Shown piece after piece: positions 35,701-47,519 of a stretch of 64,000 nt of DNA. The DNA lies in assembly GCA_004123355.1 (NCBI GenBank), contig SCHM01000001.1, positions 9,930,193 through 9,994,192 on the forward strand, in the 5' to 3' direction. The position numbers and the translations under genes are program-made. The notes beneath the pieces were generated by a model that was given only the letters and a program-made list of their open reading frames with translations, did not search any database and was not told where the DNA came from. Positions within the stretch are counted from its first letter, which is position 1. Every line of letters starts with the position of its first letter. The stretch is from Amphirosellinia nigrospora (taxonomy: Eukaryota; Ascomycota; Sordariomycetes; Xylariales; Xylariaceae).

Positions 35701-37431
35701 TGTTACGTAGTACTTGGCACAGCATAGAGGAACGCATGATACCTGGTACATAGTGAAGAGGTATGTAGCCTTGATATAGCCTCGAGAACTCCTTAGTTCG
35801 AACAAGACTCGGCGTTTTGGTCCTTTTTTTTTTCTCTTTCGGCGAATCTAATTCCACCTACCTAATCGGAACTTCAAACCACGCAAGCTCCATAGCGTTG
35901 AGTTAGAGTGAAGCAGATGGCAGACAATACGCCGCTAGAGTACCGCTCTTTCACGTTTCAGCGACACATCGCCTCTTCCTCGTGTGGATAGGATTGGACA
36001 ATTCATCATGACCATCATCAGCCTCAATGCTACGATTGAAAAATTGGCCATTCATTGCCATATGCGATGATGTTTCTTTGCAAACATGATCGGATAGGTA
36101 TTCCTTCCGATGCAAGGGAAGGCAAGTTCCGTCATCCGTGTTAAACGCCGGGCAACCTAAAAACAAAATATAGAAACACCACAAAAATAATATCCGGCAA
36201 CCGACATAAACAACAAACCTCGTCAACATAGGCTGCCTCTAAACTAGAACTGTGCTCATTACCTTTTACCCAAGGGGATGGTTGGTTGGCCTGGCTGGCT
36301 GCTGGCTGCCCGCAGGGCTCTACTAATACCAAGCCAGAGCAATGCAGACCACTGTCCTGGTCCAGGGGATTGTCGCGAAGCGACCCCTGTTATTTCCCCA
36401 GTTGGCCTGTCACAGGCCCCTGTAGTTGATTTTCACCATTGGCGGGGTGGATCTACGCGACGTTGAAAGACAGCCTACGGGCGGGCGAGCAATTCTACGT
36501 AGTCGCACGCCAGGGGAGAAGGATAGGGGAACGGAGCGAAATGGCTAGTGGGACAGGGGCCCTCTGCTCACCAATCGTTTGACTTGGCGGCAAAGCTCTT
36601 GCAACCTCAGCCCACATACGCGCCTCTGCGACAATGAGCCTCTGACTGGACCGCCGACTTGCCCTCGATGCACGCACTCCAAACAGTGCGCCCCATGTCG
36701 TCGTCTATTTCATTGCCCGCTGCCTTGCTGGCTTAGGATGAATGCTGTAGCGTAATGAAGAAGGCCCATGCTAAAATAGCCCGGCAAAGGTGCTACCACC
36801 AGCACCAGTAGTGTAAGTAGAGATATGTAAGTGTAAGTGTAAGTGTAAATGCGATGGCCGTGTTGTTGTGGGTGGCTCGTGATGGATGACCCCCCGAAGC
36901 CAAGACCCGGCTTCGACTGTGCTGTCTGTCGGCTCTTTAATAAAGACCACAGCCATTTGGATCAATATTCTTGATTGCTTGATCTTCCATATTCATTCTT
37001 CTCTGTCCTTCTGTCCCCTCTTCCCCCCAACCTGCTTTCCCCTCTTTCTTCATTTCTATCCCGCTCTTTGTTTGAAACAGCTCGGAGGGTCTTTGATAGA
37101 CACGGGGTCATTGAGTGCTGAGATATTGCAACTCTCTTTCCCTCTCCACCTTATCACTCATTAACCGTCATCTATTTACGCCTTCAATTCTTGATATCGC
37201 ATTTTATCCCGCCGTCTCGACCCCACTACTTCGATCATTCATATCTCGAACGGATCCCCTCTTTAGACCACTTCTATTCGCCATTCCCGTAACCCGGCAG
37301 TTTCGCTGGTTGGCTGTATTTTACTTGAGCCATTCGTATATATTCTCATCGACCTCTTTCGACCTTGTCCGTGACAAGACCGAAGGAACTATTCACATCT
37401 AGATTCCGGCTTTCCTTGGAATTCAGTCAAT
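32718..37431. other. long gene-free stretch, 4.7 kb
   Basis: The first 0.6 kb is CA/TG-rich low-complexity leader of the F-box gene. The rest shows no conserved gene, only AT-rich blocks (about 34250-34800), a TAAGTG repeat (36827-36848) and a strongly pyrimidine-rich leader (about 36985-37430) before the protease gene. A TACCTAGGTA motif lies at about 34563-34572. Confidence 0.5.
36827..36848. repeat. GTAAGT hexanucleotide microsatellite
   Basis: About 3.7 copies of GTAAGT/TAAGTG in intergenic DNA upstream of the protease gene. Confidence 0.7.
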
Positions 37432-38870
37432 ATGGCACCTAAATTTTCGAACCTTCTCGCCGGTCTCCTGTCCATCGCCCCCTTGGGCGCACTGGCAGGC
37501 CCTATCCGCAACTTCAACTCACATACCGACTCAGTTCCTCAAGTGAGCGCCTTCATCAGCAATCCCGAGGCCACAAACATTGTCCCCAACTCGTATATTG
37601 TAGTGTACAACAGCACATTCAACTCCGAAGACATCGACGCCCATGTAGACTCCGTCAGGACGTCCATCCAGACACGCAACCTGAACAAGCGTGGTATTAG
37701 CGGCAAATTGCTGTCGACCAGAGTTCGCTCCTTCTCTATGGCCAATGGCTGGCGCGCTATGGCTATGGAAAGTGACGAGATCATGGCCTCCGAGATCAAC
37801 GCGATGGACATGGTATCTTATGTCGAGGCCGACCAATATGTCAAGGTTGCGGGTTTGGTGGCTCAGATTAATGCACCCCCGGATTGGTCCGTCTCAGTCA
37901 CGCTCAGGCTGGTCAGGACAGCTACGTTTTCGACGACTCAGCCGGTCAAGGCATTACAGCCTATGTGGTGGATACCGGTATCCGAACTACACACCAGGAG
38001 TTCCAGGGACGTGCTACATTGGCGTTCAACGCTGTCAACGGCACTGCTGTAAGTTCAATCTATCACAATCTCTCGCTTGAACCTCGCGAGGAGCAAAGCT
38101 GGATATCAGAAACTTACACTGCCCTAGGACACTGACGAGAACGGTCACGGTTCTCACGTCTCAGGCACCATCGGTGGCGCTACCTTCGGTGTAGCCAAGA
38201 ACGTCAAGCTCGTCGGCGTCAAGGTTCTAGGTGCTGATGGCGGCGGCACCAACTCCGACGTGCTGGAAGGTCTCAACTTCGTAGCGGACGACGTGACGAA
38301 GAAGAATCTGAAGGGCAAGGCCGTCATGAACATGTCGCTCGGCGGAGGGCTATCTCAAACCATCAACACTGCCATTAAAAACCTCGCCGCCGCAGGCGTC
38401 GTGCCCGTCGTAGCCGCCGGTAACGAGGCCCAGGATGCCGCGAACACAAGCCCCGCCAGCGCTCCTGACGCCATCACGGTTGGCGCTCTCGACGCCACGA
38501 CGGACCAGCGCGCCGACTTCAGCAACTTCGGCACCGTTGTCGACATCTACGGCCCGGGCGTCGACGTCCTAAGCGTCGGTATCAAGAGCGACCAGGACAC
38601 GGAGACGCTCAGCGGGACCTCCATGGGTGAGTTTGAAGTCTTGCACCAACAGTGCAGTGCCCTGATCATGATCACGCAAGCTAACTTTCATCGTGCGTAG
38701 CCTCGCCGCACGTCGCTGGTCTCGCTGCCTACCTCATGAGCCTCGAGGGCCTGAACAGCGCCGCCGCCGTCTCAGACCGCATGAAGGAGCTCGCTGGTGC
38801 CACTGGCGCAAGCGTCAAGCTGAACGTCAAGGGCACCACCGGCGCCATCGCCAACAACGGAAACCTGTAA
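37432..38870 (+). CDS. secreted subtilisin-like serine protease (proteinase K type, S8A)
   Basis: Secreted or vacuolar endopeptidase made as a preproprotein. Exons 37432-38048, 38128-38626 and 38701-38870. Signal peptide about residues 1-22 ([16 protein letters not shown]); I9 inhibitor propeptide from [18 protein letters not shown] to YVEADQYV; then the catalytic domain. The triad is visible: Asp in [15 protein letters not shown], His in [12 protein letters not shown], Ser in SGTSMASPHVAG (codon after GTSM split by intron 2). The oxyanion Asn is in [10 protein letters not shown]. The calcium/substrate region MNMSLGGG is present. One frame break near 37876-37882 (CCCCCGG), just before the mature N-terminus; one added G gives [11 protein letters not shown]. 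Length about 400 aa, normal. A long CT-rich leader precedes it. No secretion-linked neighbour. Confidence 0.92.
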
Positions 38871-40286
38871 AATCACTCTCATCCCATGTTATGAGGTCAT
38901 CGATCGTCTTCCGGTGGGGGAGTCCAGTCCTCGCCGGTCATTTTATGAAATAATAGCGAACGCAAAGACAGCGAGCGAACAGTAGTTTTGATTTTTTTAG
39001 GAAATACATAGCGAGAAAGAGGACCTAGGATTCCTAGAGGTGAAAGCGATGTTGTCGGATTTTCATTAGAAGCAATATTTTTAGAGGATAGCCCAGCTGC
39101 TGATGAGAGCCGACCGTTGATGTTTGGGACTTTATCGGCTTGCCTATTTCAGGACATACCATACCATACATTACCATACCACGGCTACCTACCATGCATG
39201 TATATTCGGGTAGCGGGTGGTATCTTTGAAGTATATACAAATATATATAAAGCGCATTTCATTCGATGCATACGGATCGTATTCGCGTCTGTAAAGAGGA
39301 GTCATCTCCAATCGTACTCGTTTTCGATTCTCTATTCATTATGTGACGGAGTTTTGGAGAAGTTGAATGCAACGTAAGCTCTTCCGGGTTGGGGTAGTGA
39401 GGTCCAGTGGGCTGGCCACCGGCAAATGTACGTACAAAGAAGCGCCACTAATGTAGATAAGTAAGTACCTAGGTAGGTATATAATCGACTCTTGGATTTC
39501 TTATCTGAACTTGTCGATCACCGCAAACATACCAAGTCGACGTCAAGATGCGGAATACTACAACCCCTGTTGGCATTAGTTACTCCTATGCGATCAGTAG
39601 CTTATTCTGCTATTCCGCTGCTGCTATGATGGTGTGTAAACCATTAGTCGATCGCCAGCGTTGATCTGATCACGTCACGCAAACCCCACGTAAGCCGTGT
39701 ATGACCAAAAGCAAATCAAGATAAGAGAACCAAACACAAATACCTGGGAATAAAGCTATGAAAATGTTCACGATCCTCAATAGCAAAACCCCGCTTTTAT
39801 AACAAAGAGAGCAGGTTTCTACCATCGAGTGCCTACGAGCCGGCATTGGACTCGGTACTCCTCGCCATGGTCTTCAATATCAGCACTTCTCGGCACAGCC
39901 GCAGTCATTGAAAAAGAGACTGGACTGTAATTTGACATCCGTGCATCTTCGCTTCTCCCCGTGTTTGTTCGTCCTGTATCCGTATTTCGCAGAGAGCATC
40001 AAACCACAAAAGAAAAACGGCGAAAGCCAAAGACGTTGGCGAAATTAATGATTAATGAATAATGCTGTCGCACTAGGTAACAAGCAAAAGTCTTTTTGAC
40101 GTATTGAACAGACCTTTAATCCCCCTGATCTGTTTTCCCCGGCCGAAAACCACACGTCATTATGTTCCCGTTAGTAACAGCGCCACATACCGATTCCCTA
40201 TGCTGTCCTGCAAAAAGCGCTTCGTCATCATGAGTAAAGAGGGCAACTTGGCCCAGTAGCAAGTAGTATTACAAGTGTAAGAGCCA
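38871..40286. other. gene-free stretch between convergent protease and squalene synthase genes
   Basis: 1.4 kb with no supported gene. A TACCTAGGTA-type motif with flanking TAGGTAGG is at about 39464-39479. Confidence 0.45.
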
Positions 40287-41875
40287 CTATAACTCTCCGT
40301 GGGCGATCTTAGCTGTCATCTTGGCCGCCTCCTCGATACTCGAGGAGACACCAATGCTCGCCATATCCCATCGCGCTCCCATAGCCCACGCGGCGCCGAT
40401 CTATTTCTACAGTCAGTACAAATCCTCGAGTTCAGGGCGGACAAGAGGCCCAGCACGTACCATCAGGCCTGACACTAGTAGCAAGCAGAACAGAACAGCA
40501 ATTATCAGTATCAAGGTTTCCCAGAAGTCGCCTAGACCCGCTGATGAATTCTGGACCTTTTCTGAATGTAATGCCTTTACGTGTTGCACGGTTTGTGATG
40601 GGAAGAGTGTCTCCATAAATTGCTCGAGCTGTGTCAGAAATATTAGCATTTGTGCCCCACTAAAGAACCGATTAGGGCCAACTGACCTTGCCCAGCGCCA
40701 TACTAATTTCGAGATAGTGGGGATCCCTTGGATCGTTCTTCTGGGCTATCCGTTTCGAGTATTTCTTGAAAACCTCGCACACTAGGCGTAGGTTCTGAGT
40801 GGATTGTGTCATCAGGTGGCAGGCATCGCCCTTGGTGATCTTGAGGTGGCTATGGAATATCTTAGGGTTCTGGAAAACGAGGTCCAGTGTAGCAATGGCC
40901 ATGGTCTGGGGTATGGCGACGAAGTTGAAGACACTCTCCTTGATACCGGCCATGTAGAACAAGCACTCGTCGGCGTGCTTAGCGCGTTGAGGACCATCTC
41001 AGAACTGCAGTGTACAGCCTGAGTGCGGTACTTGGGGTCAAAGAGGTCGTCCCAATTGTCGACATACTTGCTCCAGATGTCTTTGGGCCAGAAACGACGG
41101 CTATCCTCAAAATCCTCATGCACATCACGGATGATGTTAACCTTCTGCAAGAACTGACCCATACTCTCGGTGAGCTCCATCCGTTGGAGAAGGGCTGGGT
41201 TGGCGTAGTTGCCCTCGACGAAAAGGCGTGTTAGACCCTCGCCGACGAGACCCGCACGTAGTGGCAATATTCCTCGTATTCTGCGACGGTCACGACACCA
41301 GACTGGAACTCGGCATTGATGGCGTAGTCGGCCATGCCGTTACCCATCTTGATAGTGATGTCCTCGATGATATCGTAGTAGTTCTGCTTGAGCTTCTTCA
41401 TCTCGGCGACAACATCGTCGAAGTGAACGAGCAGCTCGCGATCCTTCTCGTCCGGCCCGTTGCCATTGAACGTCCAGCCATCTATCTTCAGGTTCTTGTA
41501 GAAGTCGCGTAGCATCGGCTCCTTGACAGAGGCGGAGATGGTCATGTCATCCTCAATCGTGTCTAGACCACGCAGGACGAGGTAGAATAGGGCGATGGGA
41601 ACGAGCATCTCGTGATTTAATTCTTGAATGACGGCCGAGAAACTACGGCTCGTCATGTTGAGGAACTTGAAGCATGCCTGCAGGGTCGGCGCCTCCTTGG
41701 AGGGATCGCGCTGGTGGACTGGTTCGTGCCATACTTTCCTGCAGAGTTGAGATCATGGCTTAGTACGGTTGTCATGCTAGCATTTGAGGGCGGGGGAAGT
41801 CGACCTACCATTGGATGATGGAGCGAAGCTGGTTCGGGTGGAACATAAATAGAGAACTTCTTTGAGACCCCCCAT
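40287..41875 (-). CDS. ERG9: squalene synthase (farnesyl-diphosphate farnesyltransferase)
   Basis: Condenses two farnesyl diphosphates to squalene, the first committed step of ergosterol synthesis; ER tail-anchored enzyme. Exons 41875-41809, 41738-40687, 40628-40461 and 40400-40287. Start [10 protein letters not shown]. Landmarks: [12 protein letters not shown] / [18 protein letters not shown]; first aspartate-rich motif [17 protein letters not shown] then [11 protein letters not shown]; second aspartate-rich motif [31 protein letters not shown]; and a C-terminal membrane helix [20 protein letters not shown]. Three frame breaks: near 41847 (TTATG), near 41257 (between CHYV and GLVGEG) and near 40979 (between LNAL and [10 protein letters not shown]); one base restores each. 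About 465 aa, typical. Confidence 0.94.
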
Positions 41876-42432
41876 TTTTGGAGTTGAATCTAGATCGGGG
41901 AAAAGGTCGGTAACCGCCGTGTTGAAGACTGCGAGATGACTGTCTGGTGCAACGCACAAAATTGAGATGTAAAATCCCAATTAGTTTGGCGAAGCTGCTG
42001 CTACAGTACAGAAACGATTAAAACTAGAAAAGAGGCGTCCAGATAGTAAGGTGATGAGGTGTGCGATGTTGATGGTGCTAAGGTGCAGTTGAGATAGGAG
42101 TGGGTTGTACTTATTTGATCGTCTGGGCTGACTAAATTTATTATCCCATGGGCATTCCATGCTACTAAGCACTACTAATACTAGGAAGGTACCGGTAATA
42201 CATATCTCGCGGGATGGCGGATTCCTTGGTCGGCCAGGCTTTCTGTTCCGCCATTAGCTACATTTACTTAGAGGCCAAGTACCTAGCTTAGGGAGCTGCT
42301 GCCAGCAATGGCAATTTGTATCTAGCGCATGGCGGTAATCACGACGAGCCGGAGGTAGCATAAAAATTGCAAATTGCAAATTGCCCATGTACTGATACGA
42401 ATACGAATGACGTGAAGCTTACCCACCCACCT

Positions 42433-42474
42433 GCATGTACCTAATGCACTGTGGGTACACATGTAGGTACATGC
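42433..42474. repeat. 10-bp inverted repeat hairpin
   Basis: GCATGTACCT at 42433-42442 pairs perfectly with AGGTACATGC at 42465-42474 across a 22-nt loop. Possibly a dyad regulatory site upstream of squalene synthase (about 560 bp from its start), or chance. Confidence 0.5.
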
Positions 42475-43149
42475 GACACCTCGGTGAGACACTGTAATCT
42501 AGACCTCATTTAGATAAAACACATGTATCACATAATGATCTTCATCTCGCCCCTGATATTCATGATAAGTAAGTATTTCAGCTTAATCGCTCGCGCAGGC
42601 AACTTTGTAGTTTTTGCTCTTTTCTTCTTGTATCTGCAGTGGCAGTTAAGGGTCACAACGACTTTCGACTTTGACCTGTCGATTTTCGATGAAGTGATGC
42701 ACGTCTATCTTTGTATCGTGTAGCGGTAAACAATCAAGGGTTCGACGGGAATTTTTCAAATAATCCACCAGTGGGTCGATTCTGGCGCTCGATTAGATAG
42801 AGTTTCTGTTGTGTCAGTGCCATCGCTGCACCACGTCTGCAGGACCCCTGACTGGAGGATCCCATGTAGTACCCGTTCTGCGCCCGTTGATTTCCCCCGC
42901 CAATGCAACATCTCATTCGTGGGTAGATAGATACTTGTATAAGCCACAGACCACATCATCCCCAAGATTTGCTATCTATTTGCTCTGACATGACGCAATT
43001 CTTCTAGGCTGAGCTCCGGCCTAGATATTACAAGTTTGAATAACAATAAGGCATGTTGGTAAGTTGATCAGATGATCTGTAGACTTTTATCTAAGCCACA
43101 TGTTAGTTTCCAGATTGCTAGATGGTCGCCCTGACATACATTTCCCACC

Positions 43150-43340
43150 TATCTCTTTGAATGGCGTTTCGGCACCAGTACATGAAAAGTGGACAGGGAA
43201 GCTAAGCAAATAGCTAGATGGACGAATTAGATTAGGTACGCTTATTTGAATAAAAGTCCGATTCGCTCATCTGGTTATCTACTTAGTCCCGCTTTTCCAC
43301 TTTTTATGTACTTGGTGCCGAAACGCCATTCAAAGAGATA
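43150..43340. mobile_element. 187-bp palindromic MITE-like element with TA target duplication
   Basis: Arms of 41-42 bp, 43152-43192 and 43297-43338, are inverted copies (TCTCTTTGAATGGCGTTTCG at the outer end) with one indel and one G/A difference. The inner arms remain alignable but are diverged (CTAAG..AGATG..CGAAT on both sides), so almost the entire unit folds back on itself. TA dinucleotides flank it at 43150-43151 and 43339-43340, as expected for Tc1/mariner-type insertion. There is no coding capacity, so it is a non-autonomous relic. TA is itself palindromic, so the duplication is only weak support for the family. Confidence 0.65.
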
Positions 43341-43454
43341 CAGGGACCTCAAAGATACGTTTTACCAACCTGTTCCGAATTGGGAATTACAGCTGAGCCG
43401 TGCCGCTTTTTGCCTGAGCCTGAGCTATACCTACCCCACTTTTACATTAGGTAA

Positions 43455-43709
43455 GTGAACATGACTAAACAGGTACAACTTTTAGTGTGTTACCCCTGCC
43501 GACCGCACGAAGTCTGCGCACCATGTTCCCGCTCGATATACGAGACGTCTGTTCCGAGGCCACCGCCCGAGGTCGAGCCCTCGTGGTGGCCTCTTGGCGA
43601 CTCGATACTCTCTACGGAACGGCACCGCGACGATTACAAGCGTATCGTAGGGATACAGGTGCAGCATGAGGAGCAGAAGAGGAGAGAGAGGTGGGAGAGA
43701 GAGGCATAG
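43455..43709 (+). CDS. doubtful 84-codon ORF
   Basis: Unrecognised. It ends in a charged tail (QVQHEEQKRRERWEREA) and has Pro/Trp-containing segments (PPPEVEPSWWPLGDS). GC-rich compared with its surroundings, which is the only hint of coding. It could be a terminal exon of a small gene or a gene remnant. Confidence 0.2.
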   Translation: MNMTKQVQLLVCYPCRPHEVCAPCSRSIYETSVPRPPPEVEPSWWPLGDSILSTERHRDDYKRIVGIQVQHEEQKRRERWEREA

Positions 43710-44080
43710 GAAGGGTGTGGATAGAGATGGTTATGCTTATTTGCCGTGAGATTTTAATACTAGGAGCGACCTCATCGGGTTTGACTATCTGTTTTGTGGA
43801 ATGAAGTTCATACGGGACCCCGCGCCGGTGACCTCGGCCCTATCCCCTTCACCCAAGTTGGGGAGGTTTTGATATATGTGGGATGAGCGAGAGCTTGCTT
43901 TACCTCAATAGGAGCTGGTGTCTATTTCCTTTGCCCGGTGCACATTTGCTAGACCGTCTCATCTTGCGAGCTGCTTAAAACATACTTCTAGGTATAATCC
44001 TTAAGCGAAGGCGCTGGTGACTCAGGCGTACTCCCAGTATACCTCCCACCGCAACCCCTTCTCTCTAGCAAAATCAATTG

Positions 44081-45094
44081 TCAAACTTCCAAAAACTCGA
44101 GTATCTTTTTAACCGCCACAAAATCACCCTCCACACTCCCACTCAGTTCCCGACTCACCCAACCATCCGTCCATCCACCCCCAAAGTCGATGATCCAAAC
44201 ATCATCCGTATCGCGGTGGATCAGGACGTTGGCAGCCTTGCCATCACCCCACGTAACACCGATCTGGTGTAATAAATGGACGGTCTCCTGGATTTGCAAC
44301 GCCCACTTTTCCCTGCGAGCCTTGGCAATCGAAGAAACCGTCTCGATATTTTGCAGCGTCGATAGCTCCCAGGTATCCGAGCAGGGGATGTATTCTTGTA
44401 GCAGTCCGATGGTTCTCCCGTCGTCAGCAGCTTCGATCAGGCCGAGGAGCTTTGGCACGCGAAGGGCGGCTGCGTGCTGACAGGTACTGATCGTCAAAAG
44501 ACAGGATAATTCTCTCTGCAAGGCGTCGGCACGCAACTCGTTGCCGACTTTACAACACATTTCTCGGTCCCCCGCTGAGACGTGGGCGATATAACCGTCG
44601 CCAAGCAGCTTCTGGAGGACATGGATGTCTCTGGTCGAGAACTTGGGTAGCACTAGGTCTTGATTGGCTGAAAGCTGGTATTTCAATTCGAATTCCTCGT
44701 GCGTTTCTGTGTCCTCATTGTCTTTCTGAATTAATTCCGCCGCATCAGTTTCCACGTTCGTGCGGAAAAAGAATGAATATTCTTTCGGGAAGATGAGAGA
44801 ATGGAGATCCTCTAAGGTGGAGGCGTCCGGGGCTGGAGGCGGGGCGAGCCGATCAAACAATAACCTCCCGGCTTGGACAATAGCGTCCAAAATCTGGTCA
44901 GATATCAACTCCTCTGCCTCGTCATCTCCATCCTCCACTGTGGCGTTATATTTCTCGATGAAAGAATCTTGTATCGTGGTCCCTGTGGGAGAAGGGTCTA
45001 GGTCCACCTCTATCCGTGCCTTGTTCCAGCGAATTGACAAGGTGACGCGGTCTCCGCAACCACTGGATACACTCTCGATGTAGTGAATGCTCAT
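44081..45094 (-). CDS. protein-kinase-like fungal protein (divergent)
   Basis: Single-exon gene, 337 aa, start MSIHYIESVSSG, no frame break. The N-terminal half (to about residue 150) is acidic and unassigned. The C-terminal half is a truncated kinase fold: IGLLQEYIPCSD at the hinge, catalytic loop IGVTWGDGKAANVLI (Asp kept, HRD replaced by WGD), and metal-binding loop WIIDFGGGWTDGW (DFG kept). A clear glycine-rich loop and an N-lobe Lys/Glu pair are not evident, so activity is uncertain. Such kinase-like proteins are common and expanded in Sordariomycetes. It is related in its C-terminal half to the gene at 58128-59397. Substrate and pathway unknown. Confidence 0.75.
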   Translation of the reverse strand: MSIHYIESVSSGCGDRVTLSIRWNKARIEVDLDPSPTGTTIQDSFIEKYNATVEDGDDEAEELISDQILDAIVQAGRLLFDRLAPPPAPDASTLEDLHSLIFPKEYSFFFRTNVETDAAELIQKDNEDTETHEEFELKYQLSANQDLVLPKFSTRDIHVLQKLLGDGYIAHVSAGDREMCCKVGNELRADALQRELSCLLTISTCQHAAALRVPKLLGLIEAADDGRTIGLLQEYIPCSDTWELSTLQNIETVSSIAKARREKWALQIQETVHLLHQIGVTWGDGKAANVLIHRDTDDVWIIDFGGGWTDGWVSRELSGSVEGDFVAVKKILEFLEV

Positions 45095-47519
45095 TACGTT
45101 CCTATCTTTTTAAAGAAAAAAAATCACAAAAAGCTCGTTGACTGCGGGTAGGGTGAGCCGAGCCTGAGCAAAAGCAGCAAGCAGCAAGCACGTTAAACTC
45201 GATTTGTCGTGTGTCCGGAAACTTCAGACTCGAGGTTGGCCAGGTCGGCTACTCGCACATCAAAAACTGCTATCCGCACATCAAACTAGCCGTTTCTAGT
45301 CAAGAGGCCCACCATACCCTCCGCCGCCCTCCTTCTAACCTAATTTGTATAGGTACAGTATCTCGGCATACACCAGTAGAATCTACTTCTCCAAAAGAAA
45401 AACGCGTAAAAAAACAGTCAAAGTGGCCAAAAATAGCTTACAATCACCCACCTACCTACACCTACCTATATTTCACCTTACTATTCAACCAACTGCTTTT
45501 AATTATTATTAAAATATTTTTAGCTATCGAATATAATTTTTCTATTAAAATATTTAAGCGCTATATTTTTTTGTTGTTATAAGTTTTAACATTTACAAAC
45601 GCGTTATAAACGCGGTAAAAAACTATTATTTCTGAATTGCTTCTTGGCTGCTCCAATTCTAACCCAATTTAAGTAGTGCGTGGAGCAGTTAAAAGATACG
45701 GGTAAAGATTGACTAGAAACGGCTAGTTTAATGTACAGATAGCAGTTTTTGATGTGCGAGTAGCCGACCTGGAGGTTGGCCTACCCAAGTAATTCTATAA
45801 TTGGAAAGCAAATATAATCGTCAAGGCTTAGAACCACTGCAAGTCATATGTGGGAAATAGGCCGTTCAAGGTATCCGCTTCGCAGCAGAAATATGACAGG
45901 ATAATCTACCTACTTACAACTCGCCGGATATGGCTTGTCCATTTTGTTCTTGACCCAATGTGTAAACTAAGATAGGCTACACGCTATCGAGATCCAATGG
46001 TCATTGCGTGCGGGATGACCCGGCATAACCGCTTACCCAGATGTGACGGTTTCGTGGTCGGAGCCACAGATCTGTCGCCGCTTTTTAGGAGCTTAGGCCT
46101 AGCTGCTATCGAATCCTTTAATTGTACTGTGTAAGAGACCATCTAGGCAAGTAGCTTTCCCTCTTACCACAACTCGTACTTGTACGGCTACGATCTAGTG
46201 TGGCATATTATAATCGTGCTTGGACATGCACTCCCTTTCTTGCACACCCTAACTCACAGCAACACGGCGCTCAAGGATATACGTAGGTGTCCGTTTAAGC
46301 GAGTTGCCTAATATTTGTGTGACGCACGTGGTTTACGCCATGAATTACAGGCATCTTAACCGCCAGCACGAAGAGAGAATCGCACGTTTTCCGCAGGCGC
46401 CCTTGCGGGAGAAACCTACCGTTCCCGGCGCCGAGAGCTCTCGAAACCTAGGTAGAGGCCGACGCCGTGACGCCAAAGTAAGGACCTGTCTCGGGTATCC
46501 GTAGCCCCGACCCCCGTCAGGCTGACCGATTACGAAATATAGGACTCGGCCGGTTTTGATTCCTCCTTCCAGCTCGATGACTCTAGCTTACGATAACAGT
46601 TCGGATGACTTAGATGAATGTCAAGTTGTGTCTTTGCAGTTTCGTGCGCACTGAATCCGCTATGTAGTTCGGCAATGATGACTTGTCCACCCGGTGTTGT
46701 TCAATAAAACGTGCCGCTACCCGAAGGTGGGGACACGAAGCTGTCATCCTTGGTCCCTCTATACAGTATGCCGTTCGAACTCTGTCGAGCCTTCAAGGTT
46801 ACCTATTTCATGAAGTTGTTACAGTTAGTTTAGGCCCAATTACTGTCGGGAATCCATTCATTTTTTGTAATAAAACAACGTCCTTCGATAAATATACAGA
46901 CAATGCACTGATAGATGTGACAGCTAATGTCAAGTGCCTAAGATGCTACAAGGTCTTCAATATAGGTAAATTTATCAATGCATGTAGATGTAGGTAGGTA
47001 GGTTACCTTACCTACGTACTGCAGGTGCTCTTGTGCAACTCGATGAAACCCGATAACTATTTAAATTTTGGATACAGATACCTCCAGGCTGGCTCAGAAG
47101 GAAGGCGACATCTCCCCCAAGACAATCAAGATTGCTTGTGCAGCCAAGTGTTCAATATTTGCTCGTTTGTGCCCCTCCAGATGGGTCGGCCGTGCCTCAG
47201 GATAGGGTCGCAACTGCCAACCTTCTCTCTTATTTTTACGGAGTCATTACCTTAGGTACCGGTTCCAATGTTCCAAAACTTCCGCTCCTTTTTTTCCAGG
47301 ACCACTATAAAAATAATACATATATATCCAACCGTTTCGCCGTCATTTCCCGTATTCATCTCCAAGCCGTCTTGACTGTTCTGTCACTGTGCTGGTCTGC
47401 CCCTTTTAAAGTTCCGTTCTTAGCTTATTACCCCACCGTAACTAGAAACATACCAGCATCCCATACACAGAGTCGCCATCATCTTGATTCCTGATTCCTA
47501 CTAGGGAAAGTCAGTCGCC
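45095..47519. other. gene-free stretch containing a MITE
   Basis: 2.4 kb upstream of both flanking genes. It holds the terminal-inverted-repeat element at about 45232-45781 and TAGGTAGG-rich DNA at about 46984-47010. No protein-coding character. Confidence 0.5.
45232..45781. mobile_element. about 533-bp MITE with 64-bp terminal inverted repeats
   Basis: Left TIR 45240-45303 and right TIR 45709-45772 are inverted copies, 61 of 64 identical, starting CCAGGTCGGCTACTCGCACA. All three differences are C/T transitions. Direct repeats flank the element: GAGGTTGGCC at 45232-45241 and 45772-45781, overlapping the TIR ends, so the true duplication is 7-10 bp depending on the boundary; 8 bp would fit hAT and 9-10 bp a Mutator-like element. 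The interior is AT-rich (about 45480-45620) and has no transposase, so it is non-autonomous. Confidence 0.85.

Larger units (their letters stand above)
41876..44080. other. gene-poor stretch with an inverted-repeat element
   Basis: 2.2 kb containing a GCAAATT repeat (about 42368-42384), a 10-bp inverted repeat (42433-42474), the MITE-like palindrome 43150-43340 and a doubtful ORF 43455-43709. Nothing else recognisable. Confidence 0.5.

Noticed and set aside
46304-47494. Three plus-strand ORFs before the epimerase/reductase gene
   Set aside because: No motifs, no splice structure and no codon bias; the region is promoter and spacer.
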